A DNA stretch of 64,000 nt from Kryptolebias marmoratus. Taxonomy: Eukaryota; Chordata; Actinopteri; Cyprinodontiformes; Rivulidae. A model generated the notes under the pieces. The model searched no databases. It was not told where the DNA came from and saw nothing but the letters and a program-made list of their open reading frames with translations. Location: positions 12,611,980-12,675,979 of the forward strand of contig NC_051450.1 of NCBI RefSeq assembly GCF_001649575.2. Reading direction: 5' to 3'. Positions 24,101 to 32,243 of the stretch are shown here, one piece after another. The first letter of the stretch is position 1. Each line of letters begins with the position of its first letter. The position numbers and the translations under genes were made by a program.

Positions 24101-25903
24101 GAAAACCCCTCAGCCACAAAGGCCCAGATAGTGAAGGCTCTCAAGTCCATGACTCGCAGTCTGCAGTATGGAGAGCAGGTATGAATATATTATCACGTGT
24201 ATTTACTAACCAATCCATCAACTAGTATCACTGACGTATTTGTTTTTTACCCATTTGCAAACCTTTTCTTATTTCTTCTTTGTAGGTGAATGAAATTCTT
24301 GCCAAGTCCTCAGTCTGGAGTGCCTTCAAAGACCAGAAACATGATCTTTTCATCTCAGAGTCTCAGACTGCAGGCTACCTTACAGGTAAAGTGTTGCTTT
24401 AATCAAATTACTAACTGATTAACATTTAAACAAGCAAATCTTTGTGCATATCACTAAGCACTTATAAGGTAAGTCTTCATTGCTTTTCTCTGAGCTGTTG
24501 ATGAATCTTAATGCTTTGCTTCACCCTAAAAAAGAAAAATCACTTGGCTGATTCCTAACTTGTGCTAAAACCCAGCGACCCTTCTTCTCCACGTCCTTTA
24601 ACTTCCTGGCTCTGCGCTGCCCTTCCTCTTTGTCCTCTACGTTTCCTCCTCAGGGGTTTCCACTCCTTCTCTCCTGGCCGCCAGCAGCCCTCTGCGAGGC
24701 GGGCTCTAGACCGCAGAGCTGGGCCCTCACAGCCCTCCTCTCGCTTGCTCTGATGCAGGTAGACTCCGGTCTGACTCCTCCTCCCATTCCTTTCCTCTTT
24801 ACCTCCATCACTGTTCCATTTCTCCATTCCCACGTCTTCATCTCACACTGCTAATAAGGTCATGCCATCTCTAACATTCATTTATCAAGCCTTTTACTTT
24901 GGTACTGCTTTTAAAAATTTAAATTTAATTAAACTGTTGGATGTTTTTAACTTGTGTTTGGAATAAATTGCAAAATTATATTTTTTAAATTTTCATTTTA
25001 GTTGCGTTTTTCATGTAAGAAACTAAACTGAAAGCCAGAAGTGAAAACCAGATAAAATAATACAACATAAGTTCAGCATAGCCAAACTTTTTGTGTATTT
25101 GTTTGCTCAACAAACTTGAAATCCAGTTTAGATATAAAGGGTATAATGACCATGGTTATTGATGTAATTTTGTTTACTTGAGCCCTGTCTATGCTTGCAG
25201 AAAATGAGGCATTTGGTGAATCATTTAACGCTTGTATGTCACAAACATCAGTCAAAAAACAGCAGATAACCTGCTAATGAGGAGGTTAGGGACTTAACTT
25301 AAATTAACCCAATAATTTGGTTAGATTAAAAAGAAGCAAAAGCATAACATACCTGCTAAAATTTATACTGCTTTTCCTTCTTCTGTAATAGAAATAATGC
25401 TCAAGGCAGCAATATTTCAGATTGCAATTTTAAGCTAAATATTAATGACAACAATTAGTGCTTTTATACTCCTACAGCTCAACAGCCAGAAGTATTTCCT
25501 CACTCGTAACCTTTTTTTTTTTTTAAACAAGGTAATGGCTTCCGCCTGTATGACCATTTATAAACAATCATGTAAATCTGAAAAGTTTACAGGTTTTACC
25601 AGTGTTCAAACAGCCACACAAAAAGGCAGCAGGCTCAGAAATAAAAAGCTTTTCTTCAAGATGTTTGTAACCAAGGTGTACTAACGCAGTCATACAGCAC
25701 TAATATGGACGACCAGCTTGATATCATTGTAGCTCACCATTAGCACTTCCGTCTCTTGTAAGTCCCCTCTGGGTTCTGTCTTACCTGTCGTCTTCTGACC
25801 TGTAGGTCCAGGAGTTGCAGGTTACCTCACGGCAGGAACCGGCACCACAGTATTGTCCAGCGTCCCACCCCCTGTGGACAATGACATCGGAGACCGAGGC
25901 TGA
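4386..25903 (+). CDS. dnajc13: DNAJC13 / RME-8, endosomal J-domain co-chaperone (5'-partial, 53 exons plus a microexon)
   Basis: RME-8 is a peripheral early-endosome protein. Its J domain stimulates Hsc70, and it works with retromer SNX1 and the WASH complex in tubule fission, receptor recycling and clathrin turnover (family knowledge). The spliced product in the window is 2232 aa. About 23 N-terminal residues are upstream, giving about 2255 against 2243 in human. Order in the protein: PH-like N terminus, armadillo/HEAT-like helices, IWN repeats 1-2, J domain, IWN repeats 3-4, conserved C-terminal GYLTAG tail. Every junction is GT-AG and exon lengths keep frame throughout. All 53 exons lack internal stops, so the copy looks functional. 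The first visible exon begins with one base completing a split Lys codon. The C terminus ends in Gly-Asp-Arg-Gly, slightly shorter than in human. Exon coordinates are in the entries that follow. Confidence 0.96.
5045..5848 (+). pseudogene. HARBI1-like DDE transposase pseudogene
   Basis: A continuous frame from 5252 to 5848 encodes a DDE_Tnp_4-like core: [19 protein letters not shown] (first Asp), [21 protein letters not shown] (second Asp) and ERMFGVW (the Glu), ending in [15 protein letters not shown]. Upstream, from about 5045, the HARBI1 helix-turn-helix part is still readable ([17 protein letters not shown]). It is separated from the core by a frameshift near 5160 and a stop before the ALRDLYIRFP-like part. 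A block between the second Asp and the Glu also appears shortened. The three catalytic acids are retained but the gene is not intact. Confidence 0.8.
6082..6369 (-). pseudogene. Harbinger Myb-like partner protein, C-terminal exon remnant
   Basis: On the minus strand a 91-residue open frame (6357 down to 6082) is preceded by a pyrimidine-rich tract and a TTTCAG acceptor at about 6370, so it looks like a terminal exon beginning before the Met. It is rich in charged residues and ends in a helical segment ([19 protein letters not shown]). That resembles the C-terminal part of the Myb/SANT-like proteins encoded by Harbinger elements, which carry the transposase to the nucleus and to the DNA ends. 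Only about 265 bp remain before the transposon end, too little for the expected Myb domain, so I call it a fragment. Confidence 0.5.
9393..13543 (+). CDS. dnajc13: dnajc13 exons 7-18: helical repeat region
   Basis: Exons 9393-9484, 9721-9887, 10440-10519, 10634-10803, 11590-11689, 11816-11923, 12275-12430, 12515-12571, 12694-12815, 12978-13053, 13210-13305 and 13403-13543. They encode about residues 281-735, close to human throughout (for example [20 protein letters not shown] and [20 protein letters not shown]). This is the first armadillo/HEAT-like block. Introns here are mostly short; the longest are 9888-10439 and 10804-11589. No base in these exons breaks the frame. Confidence 0.94.
14358..14375 (+). 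CDS. dnajc13: Candidate 18-nt cassette microexon of dnajc13 (QDRNNL)
   Basis: Inside the 1.66-kb intron between exons ending 13543 and starting 15204 there is a TGCAG acceptor, 18 nt, then a consensus GTAAGT donor. The flanking exons meet exactly between codons, so inclusion adds Gln-Asp-Arg-Asn-Asn-Leu without changing frame. The acceptor is a tandem CAGCAG, so a 15-nt version is also possible. TGC triplets lie just upstream, as at SRRM4-dependent neural microexons (family knowledge). Expression was not tested; inclusion in neurons is an inference. Confidence 0.6.
15204..18764 (+). CDS. dnajc13: dnajc13 exons 19-30: IWN repeats 1 and 2
   Basis: Exons 15204-15286, 15440-15593, 15759-15862, 15963-16122, 16197-16259, 16355-16456, 17140-17244, 17448-17650, 17777-17861, 17977-18131, 18464-18509 and 18610-18764. 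IWN repeat 1 (NLIWN) is in 15440-15593 and IWN-like repeat 2 (EAIWSSEM) in 18610-18764. An Asn codon at 15976-15978 (in FFNELYHRF) falls, by my residue count, within one position of human Asn855, the site of the Parkinson-linked N855S change; here it is Asn, the normal residue. The acceptor at 15438-15439 is weak (AAAG) but is fixed by reading frame. Confidence 0.93.
16279..16295 (+). repeat. G17 homopolymer in a dnajc13 intron
   Basis: Seventeen consecutive G bases beginning 20 bp after the exon that ends at 16259, in an intron of only 95 bp. The tract is on the RNA-coding strand. Length may be inaccurate, as homopolymers are error-prone in assembly. Confidence 0.8.
18217..18250 (+). repeat. 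Copy of a dnajc13 exon fragment inside a downstream intron
   Basis: Thirty-four bases in intron 18132-18463 match 17502-17535, part of the exon encoding the [11 protein letters not shown] segment. I count 30 of 34 identical and no gaps. The copy lacks splice sites and is not part of the coding frame. It looks like a small local duplication. Confidence 0.65.
18871..19694 (+). CDS. dnajc13: dnajc13 exons 31-34: J domain
   Basis: Exons 18871-19072, 19157-19272, 19391-19469 and 19559-19694. The J domain runs from about residue 1297 to 1355. It begins at [14 protein letters not shown], continues with [14 protein letters not shown], and has the catalytic loop HPD (about residues 1331-1333) followed by KNPEGR. 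The HPD motif, required to stimulate Hsc70 ATPase activity, is intact. The J domain sits mid-protein rather than at the N terminus, which is diagnostic of RME-8. Confidence 0.96.
19823..22086 (+). CDS. dnajc13: dnajc13 exons 35-41: post-J helical region and IWN repeat 3
   Basis: Exons 19823-20007, 20095-20169, 20296-20415, 21011-21406, 21491-21604, 21697-21813 and 21909-22086. The 396-nt exon at 21011 is the largest of the gene and includes [20 protein letters not shown] followed by a variable, Asn/Pro-rich stretch that differs from human. IWN repeat 3 ([18 protein letters not shown]) is in 21491-21604. All junctions keep frame. Confidence 0.93.
22173..25903 (+). CDS. dnajc13: dnajc13 exons 42-53: IWN repeat 4 and C terminus
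   Basis: Exons 22173-22264, 22343-22442, 22535-22609, 22701-22813, 22910-23079, 23168-23210, 23296-23469, 23554-23733, 23815-23955, 24035-24178, 24286-24385 and 25806-25903. IWN repeat 4 ([19 protein letters not shown]) is in 22910-23079. The last exon encodes [20 protein letters not shown] and ends at a TGA at 25901-25903. The final intron (24386-25805) is the longest of this part and contains a possible alternative exon. Confidence 0.94.
24654..24758 (+). CDS. dnajc13: Possible alternative last coding exon of dnajc13
   Basis: In the last dnajc13 intron a C/T-rich tract and CAG acceptor precede 105 nt that end at a GTAGAC donor. The segment is much more GC-rich than the intron around it. 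Joined to the exon ending at 24385 it adds Gly-Val-Ser-Thr-Pro-Ser and a further Leu/Ala/Ser/Gly-rich tail, then meets an in-frame TAG at 24707-24709. Use of this exon would replace the conserved GYLTAG tail by 17 different residues. It is unproven. It could equally be a GC-rich regulatory stretch with chance splice sites. Confidence 0.3.
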
Positions 25904-26940
25904 GGGACCCACACGCATTCACGCTAAGGCACCCAGACTGCCCAGCAGTTTCACCGCCACAGCTCAGAGAGGGTCTGTTCAGCTGCCCCCGGCAGAGTGG
26001 AGGGGGTGGAGAGAGAAGACCAGAGAGACCGGACCATCACAGTCTGTCACCAAATTGTCAGCGACACTTCTGCAGCGTCACTCTCCTTTTCTCTGCTTTC
26101 AAATGACACTGAAGTCTTCAAAAATACTTTGTTTTAACAAATGACCATAATTTTTTTTTTGTCTTGTTTCTTTTTTTCTTTAAATGACAGGAAAAAAAGT
26201 TTACTTTTTTGTATGAATATATTTTTTACTCTAGATTTTTGTTTGTTTGTTTCCATGAGAACAATTTGGGAAGAACAAGGCTTGTTATTGAGGAAATAGT
26301 TTCCTCTCCACTCAGACTGTTCCTGATTATCATCATGATTCACCTGAAAACTTCACCTCGTCTGAGGACATTGGCCCAGTGTGTGCACTTGACTTGTTTA
26401 CCTTTTCTATAAACATGTCCTTTCCATGTCTATGTAATGAATTCTAACTTGGGGAAAACGACATAGGAGATGAGAATATGGATATACAGCTACACTATCC
26501 CATTTTGTCACAGGAAAAGTGTTACTTTAACTCTCAGATGGATGCTGATTATTCTGGTTTTGTCAAATTGACACAGATCTGTCCTCCTAATGTCCAGCCT
26601 TTTATTCCTCAAATCTTCATTATTCTTCTCTCTGTTTACCCTCTCTGAAAGATAGTCTTATCCGCTGCCTAATAAGTTTTAAGTAATTCTCTCCCCAGAA
26701 TGCAAAAAGCACTAGAATATTTATAAATAAGAAAAAAAAGAAATAACCACAGGAAATGAGCTTCTTCTGACACGACGAATGACTTTGATTATAAATCTAT
26801 GTGAAAGACTAGTGCAATTTGTGAAATGTTCAATGTAATATTACGTATATAAACTTTCTATATTGAATGTACATTTAAAAAGAAAATCTGTCACAGTTGT
26901 ACATAAATTTTAAAAATAAAAGGGAATCCAAACTGGTGTT
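25904..26940 (+). other. dnajc13: dnajc13 3' UTR with polyadenylation signal
   Basis: AU-rich untranslated sequence after the stop codon. A canonical AATAAA is at 26915-26920, and a T/GT-rich downstream element starts about 20 bp later (near 26936). Cleavage is therefore expected at about 26935-26940. Open frames here are short and unconserved. Confidence 0.75.
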
Positions 26941-27705
26941 TCTTTGTGTTTGATTGGTTTAAGAGTGTTTAGTGTTATTTAGTAAATAACCAAAGTAAAT
27001 GCTTAGAAAATAAAGTGAAACATTCATACGGAACATTTTGCAAATATGTAAAAAAAAGTATTGTTTTAAAATGGAGTTATTTCCTGCATGTATTTTTCCA
27101 ACACCCCTCTTATGCTCAATATAAAATTTGCTGAATTATTCCCAAAGCCATATTTTTATTGACATACTCAATCTTATTTTGAAGCAGGAAACCCATTATG
27201 TTAAATGCTATGGATTTTAATACTTGTTTTCTTCATTTTATTTTTAAATTTAGGCCAAATCTAGTGATTGACTTGTTAGGGTATTATTTAATTTAAAGTT
27301 TTTTTAAAGAACATCAATGAACATAATTACACCCAGTCAGATTTAGCCATACGGGCTAATTTTCATCTGTAGTCTAACACTTAAACCAAACTACAACAAT
27401 GCACTAATAACACACGGCTACAACAACAGTATACAAAGTAAAATACATGCTTTTAAGTAATGACACTTCAAATGATGGCATCAGTTGCAGTAAATGATGT
27501 GGGAGTAGTTCAAGAAAATCTTATAAAAGGAACAAAAATATTTACAATTAATAGTATTCTAGAAAAACACCATTAGCTTTCTTAAAATGTTATTTAATTT
27601 TATGTGAATGATCAAATAAAAACACAATAGATGTGAGAGGGGAAAAAAATGTAGACACTTCGTAGCAGCACTAATTTAAAATGATTTTGATTTACCAATA
27701 TTATT
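26941..27705. other. Intergenic spacer between dnajc13 and the piggyBac element
   Basis: AT-rich sequence without an ORF, RNA gene or repeat that I recognise. It ends at the left TTAA duplication (27706-27709). Confidence 0.6.
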
Positions 27706-27724
27706 TTAACCCTTTAACAACCCC
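27706..27724 (+). repeat. piggyBac left target duplication and terminal inverted repeat
   Basis: TTAA at 27706-27709 followed by CCCTTTAACAACCCC, which pairs with the right end of the element. Confidence 0.88.
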
Positions 27725-29912
27725 ACCAAGAAATAACCAGTGAAAAAAATTTTTCTTTGCATTTGTTTTACCCTTAGGTGAGTCATAAGCAAAATCAATA
27801 TTTTTTTTTTCTACATACCCTGTGGTTTTAAAAATATTGATCTCTACCAAACGGTCGAGATGTCACTTGATGGTTTAAGTACAAAACTTCATACAAATAC
27901 CAGGGACAGAAAATTAATTAACATAAAGTGCTAATTTATAAAGAAATAAGAAACAAAAAATGTTTGGGGCATTGAATACTATTTATTCATTTGAGTATGC
28001 CACAAATTATCTCTCGTTTTAATCACAAACAAGGAAAATTTTGCTTCGAACAAGGAAATATGGAATTTCTAATTTTCTCATCTGTATAAAGTGCAACAGC
28101 ACAGAAATAACATCCAATATACTTCTGACTATATTCAAAAAGGTAAACAATTTCATGCAAAACAATAGTAAAATTGCATTTATCATTTCAATATCTCAAC
28201 ACTCCTCACACGAGACACGTCTGGTCAACTGTCTGAAATAGTAGCTAGTTTCCATTAAAACTGTGATAAAACATTACAAACACAGAAAAACTCTGCCAAA
28301 CATATCAAAACATCACATCTGTGTGGTTGTGCAACAGTGCCAATGCTTTTTGTACATTAGATCCAGTTTACCTTTGGTGATATGCTGCAAAGCATTCCTG
28401 GTTTGCATTGAAACACAAGAAAACACTGCATTTGCTAAACTTCCACCGAGACACTCCTTTTGGACAAAGGTTGTATCACCCCCGCTTTTCACTGTGAAGA
28501 GGCCAGTGTCCCAAGTTGTTGTAGCACACATCTGGTTGTGGTTTTGGTCCTGAGGGTCTACGGCTGTAGCCGGTCTTCTCTTGTGGTGGAGAGCTGCATG
28601 ATGGTCGGCCCACTTTGGTTATTGGCTTCTTGAACTGGATTGCTAAGAAATGCCCTATCTCTTTGGGGCTAGTCTTGATTGGATCCCCCAACTCTTGAGA
28701 AGAGTAAAAATTGGTATGATGTGCATTGTGTTCAATCATGTCATCAGTGAAGAGCATTTTGAAGTACTGGAAGGGTGAGTGTACAGCTTCAGGTGGTTCA
28801 AATCTTGAATTTGGAACCTGGAACTCCTCAATGTCTTCATGCTTCCAGATTCTTCTTGTGCTTGTGTTTGGTGCTGGGGTGTCACTTGGGTCAGGGTTGT
28901 CACCTGGCCCCTCCAAGGGAACAGTTTTTAGATTTTGTTTTCCTTCTCTGCTCTTTTTACGTGGTGGCTGTTTAGAAATTCGGCTTGTTGAGAGAGCCTC
29001 CTCTTCATCCAGGGATTCAAAAGAGCTGTCTCCAGCACCATCTGCTTGTGTGGGGTGAAAATCAGGATCTTCTACAGGATCATCATAATCACTCAGACCT
29101 CCATCATATTCCTGGGGATTTTCTGGTACAAGCACCAGAAGAACGCACGGCCTTGCACCATAGTAGGTTTTAGCGTCCATCTAGTAGTTCTTTAACAAAT
29201 TAAAATGAAATCATGTTTAAAAACATCTGACATTGGTAGTAATATTAGTATACCAGCCTGTGTCATTTAGTTGAAAGGGAATTATTTGTCAAAATTATAT
29301 TTCCCCACATAAATTCTAGAGTTTTACCATATTCACTCATGTAAACTCAGAAAGTAACAAAAATTAACGTGTAAAGTAATTATCTCAGCTTATCCGTGAT
29401 GTATAATGATGTAATAACACTTTATATTTCATTATTACAGCAATAAATAAAAAATATGTTATGACTTTATTGCAAAAAGGTCAATTTTATTTAATTTAAT
29501 TTGCTACATTTACCATCAAGTGACAAATCAACCGTTTGGTTGACCATGTTTTTAAAAAATTATTAGACATTTAATTTATCTTTTTAGATTATATCAAGTA
29601 ACATAATTCTGTTTAGTAAGGACTCTAACACACATATATATCAGAAAACAATCCCTACCTTTCAAATTTTCAATGAAAACAGTCAACATGTGTAAGATGA
29701 TTTTTGTGTTTTGGACATCCTGGTTGGAGCGGGAGTGAAGAAGAATACTATTCAAAGAAACAGTGCCCTCTAGTGGATATCTTTAGGATAGCGAATCACA
29801 GCCAAATGGTAGAGATGGCTTAAACAGGTCGAACCAAGTTAGGTACTCCTCTCACTGAGATATAGTGACCCAAAATTACCTCAACCATATGGTTGAGCGG
29901 GTAGTTAAAGGG
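27710..29912 (-). mobile_element. Non-autonomous piggyBac element with TTAA duplications
   Basis: The element is 2203 bp and starts CCCTTTAACAACCC. The reverse complement of its end starts CCCTTTAACTACCC, so the inverted repeats agree at 13 of 14 bases. It is bracketed by TTAA at 27706-27709 and 29913-29916, the hallmark piggyBac target duplication. The only gene inside is a minus-strand transposase missing its catalytic core. It lies entirely between dnajc13 and topbp1. The intact TTAA sites and good terminal repeats suggest a fairly recent or constrained insertion. Confidence 0.88.
28368..29180 (-). pseudogene. Internally deleted piggyBac transposase (N and C ends fused, in-frame stop)
   Basis: From a Met at 29180 the frame encodes an acidic, disordered N terminus (DDPVEDPDFHPTQ), then the piggyBac N-terminal signature FQYFKMLFTDDMIEHNAHHT and a short IGHFLAIQ. 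It then jumps at about 28630-28640 directly to the C-terminal linker (KKPITKVGRPSCSS) and the GHWPLHSEKRG start of the cysteine-rich DNA-binding domain. The DDD catalytic core, some 350 residues in the family, is absent. A TGA at 28476-28478 ends the 234-aa frame. The same frame then continues with the rest of the cysteine-rich domain (LCPKGVSRWKFSKC) to a TAA at 28368-28370. Two of the usual zinc-binding cysteines are also changed, so the tail is decaying. Confidence 0.85.
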
Positions 29913-29916
29913 TTAA
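29898..29916 (-). repeat. piggyBac right terminal inverted repeat and target duplication
   Basis: Inverted copy of the left end, closing with GTTAAAGGG at 29904-29912 and TTAA at 29913-29916. Confidence 0.88.
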
Positions 29917-30025
29917 ACTAAGATTTATACATAATATTTTATTCGCGTATGAGAATTATCAGTAATGTTGAAAGCGGTCAGTTTCTAAAACTGCTTGATT
30001 CCAGTCGGACAGATTAGCAGGTAGC

Positions 30026-30051
30026 ACCGGAAGTTGCGCCAAAGGCGCGAA
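30026..30051 (+). promoter_or_regulatory. topbp1: topbp1 core promoter module: ETS site and paired E2F-like sites
   Basis: ACCGGAAGT at 30026-30034 is a consensus ETS (GABPA/ELK) site. It runs straight into TTGCGCC (30034-30040) and GGCGCGAA (30044-30051), the latter a perfect E2F-type site on the other strand. Together they form a near-palindrome. TOPBP1 is a known E2F-responsive, S-phase-linked gene, which fits. Location is 300 bp upstream of the first splice donor. Binding is inferred from motif only. Confidence 0.65.
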
Positions 30052-30059
30052 CTGCGTAA

Positions 30060-30352
30060 ACAATAACCTAATAATTTCAGTTTAGCAAAGCTATTATGAA
30101 CTGCTTGACATGGGATATTTATCAGTTTATTTAACATTATTGACGGTAATGGCCGTTGGACTTTGATAAAATGAGTTGTTTTTGAAACAATTTAAACTTC
30201 TAACCGGTTGTTGTTGCTCTTTAGTTAGCGGTGGTTGTCTAAAACTCTGAACTCTATGGTAGTTTGTAATGAAAAGTTAGTTTTTATACTGAATTCTGTC
30301 AGTGTACAGGATGTTTTTATCTGTACTACAAGTCTGCGTCGACCCATAAGAG
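30060..30352 (+). other. topbp1: topbp1 noncoding first exon (5' boundary approximate)
   Basis: A GTAAGT donor at 30353 ends a leader that lies just after the ETS/E2F module. No frame from here joins the protein, and the coding sequence starts in the next exon (about 30603 on), after a TTCTAG acceptor. The transcription start is not fixed by the sequence. Confidence 0.55.
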
Positions 30353-30608
30353 GTAAGTCAACATCGTTTTGCTAATTTTTATATTTGATATTAGATATAT
30401 GAGTCTTTAAGGCTATTGCAGGTGTACGCCAACTTATGCCAACACAAGTCTGATTGGTGGTGACAGCTTCAATTAGGGCCTCCTCTCACTCAAAGTTCTA
30501 TCTGTAAATAAAATATTCTTGTAAAATGTAGCTACTACTACTGCCAGTTAGAGAGATTCATTCATTGTAATACACTTGTCTTTTCTCTGGTCATTCTTCT
30601 AGTTCAAC

Positions 30609-32243
30609 ATGTGTAAAGAAGACAAGGAAGCCTTTCTTGTGAAATTTGTGGAAAGTGGAGGATCACGAACACACTATGCTGTCAAAGCATATGAGGTCAA
30701 GTTCACTGTCTGGCTTAATCTTTATTCCTGTTTAAGTGTCTATTTCTTTGTTTACAGTTAGGAGTTACATTTGTCTCGTGCTTATGCAGGCCATTTTGGA
30801 GCTGCAGTCTGAAAAGTATATAAAAAACATCAAGGATGAAGATGTGTTACGGATGGAGCAGAAGGACAAGTCTCTGTTTGTGTTCAGCAGCTTCACCTCT
30901 TCAGCTTTCTTGCACTGCAAGAAGGTCTGCGTCAGTTTTGTCACGCTAAAACTCTGAAATTACAAGTCTTGTTGATTGACATTGTTTGAGATTAACACTT
31001 CTTATTGCTTTTACTTGTCTCTCAGCTTGGCTGCAGAGTAGTGAGTCCACTGGTGGTGTTGTACTGCCTCCAGCATCAGCGTTGTGTCCCCAAAGCAGAG
31101 AAACCAGTCTATAATATGGCAATGGCTGATATAACTATTTCCTGCACTAGTCTGGACAAACCAACACGGGTTAGTCCTGATGATCTGATTCTTACTCATC
31201 ATAGATTTAATAAACGTCACAAGGATGAGGCACAAGGCTATGCTGTAAGCAGAAATGTTTCCATGTCTGTTTTTCAGGCAGAGGTGATGGATCTAGTGCA
31301 GCTCATGGGTGGACGAGTATATCTGGATCTGAATGTGTCTGTCACACACCTGATTGCAGGAGAAGTAGGAAGCAAAAAATACCTGGTGGCTGCCAACCTG
31401 GGTAAACCCATCTTACTGCCCACATGGGTCAAAGCCTGCTGGGAAAAATCACAAGACAGGTATGCAGTTCATTGAATCTCCTTGTAGGAGTCTTTGTGTC
31501 ACTGCTGAAAAGGACGCACAGTTTTGCTTTTTGTTAGCTCATGAAAAATGATTCTAAAGGCTAAACATTAAATACATATACATACTAATCTTTACCTTGT
31601 AATTTACTTCAAACTTCATATGTTTTACCATTCTAAACCCAAGATATTACAGTAAATGAAAATAGTTAGCCTTAAGTGCATTTTGGTATATTTTCAAAAA
31701 GTCTGTTTTTCAGTCTTTTCAGGTATACAGACTTGCCAGTGGAGGACTATCTGTGCCCCGTGTTGCTTGGCTGTACTGTTTGTGTGACGGGCCTCTCCAG
31801 CACAGAACGCAAAGAGGTGCAGAGACTCTGTGAGCAGCATGGAGCCAAATACACCGGCCAGCTCAAAATGAACGAGTGCACGCATCTCATTGTCAGTGAA
31901 CCAATGGGTAAGTCTTTACCAGTGTTAAGAAACTGTTGAATTTAATGTTTCCAAAAAAAAAAAGTTTCAGTCGATGATGGAACGAACTCTTCATTCTAGT
32001 TGTGTTCTTAAATATCTTGGTCCTGTTGGTGCTGCTGTTGTTCTGAGAGGATTTATTGTGTTGCAGGTCAGAAGTACGAGTGTGCCAAGAAGTGGAATGT
32101 GTATTGTGTGTCTCTACACTGGCTTTTTGACAGCATAGAGAAGGGCTTTTGTCAGGATGAGAGCAGGTACAATGTGGCGCGCAATGCGTCAAAAACCACT
32201 CGGCCGCACACTTCCACCCCTACCGGCACCAGCAAGAGGGCAG
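30609..32243 (+). CDS. topbp1: topbp1 coding exons 1-6: BRCT0, 1 and 2
   Basis: Exons 30609-30695, 30790-30924, 31026-31169, 31278-31459, 31723-31907 and 32067-32243. Signature segments are [20 protein letters not shown] (BRCT1, with the phosphate-binding Lys region) and [20 protein letters not shown] (BRCT2), then the Trp of [17 protein letters not shown]. In family work BRCT1 binds phospho-RAD9 and BRCT1-2 bind phospho-Treslin. The N terminus ([13 protein letters not shown]) is more divergent than the rest. Confidence 0.94.

Noticed and set aside
28726..29058. Plus-strand open frame of 110 codons inside the piggyBac element
   Set aside because: Antisense shadow of the transposase N-terminal frame.
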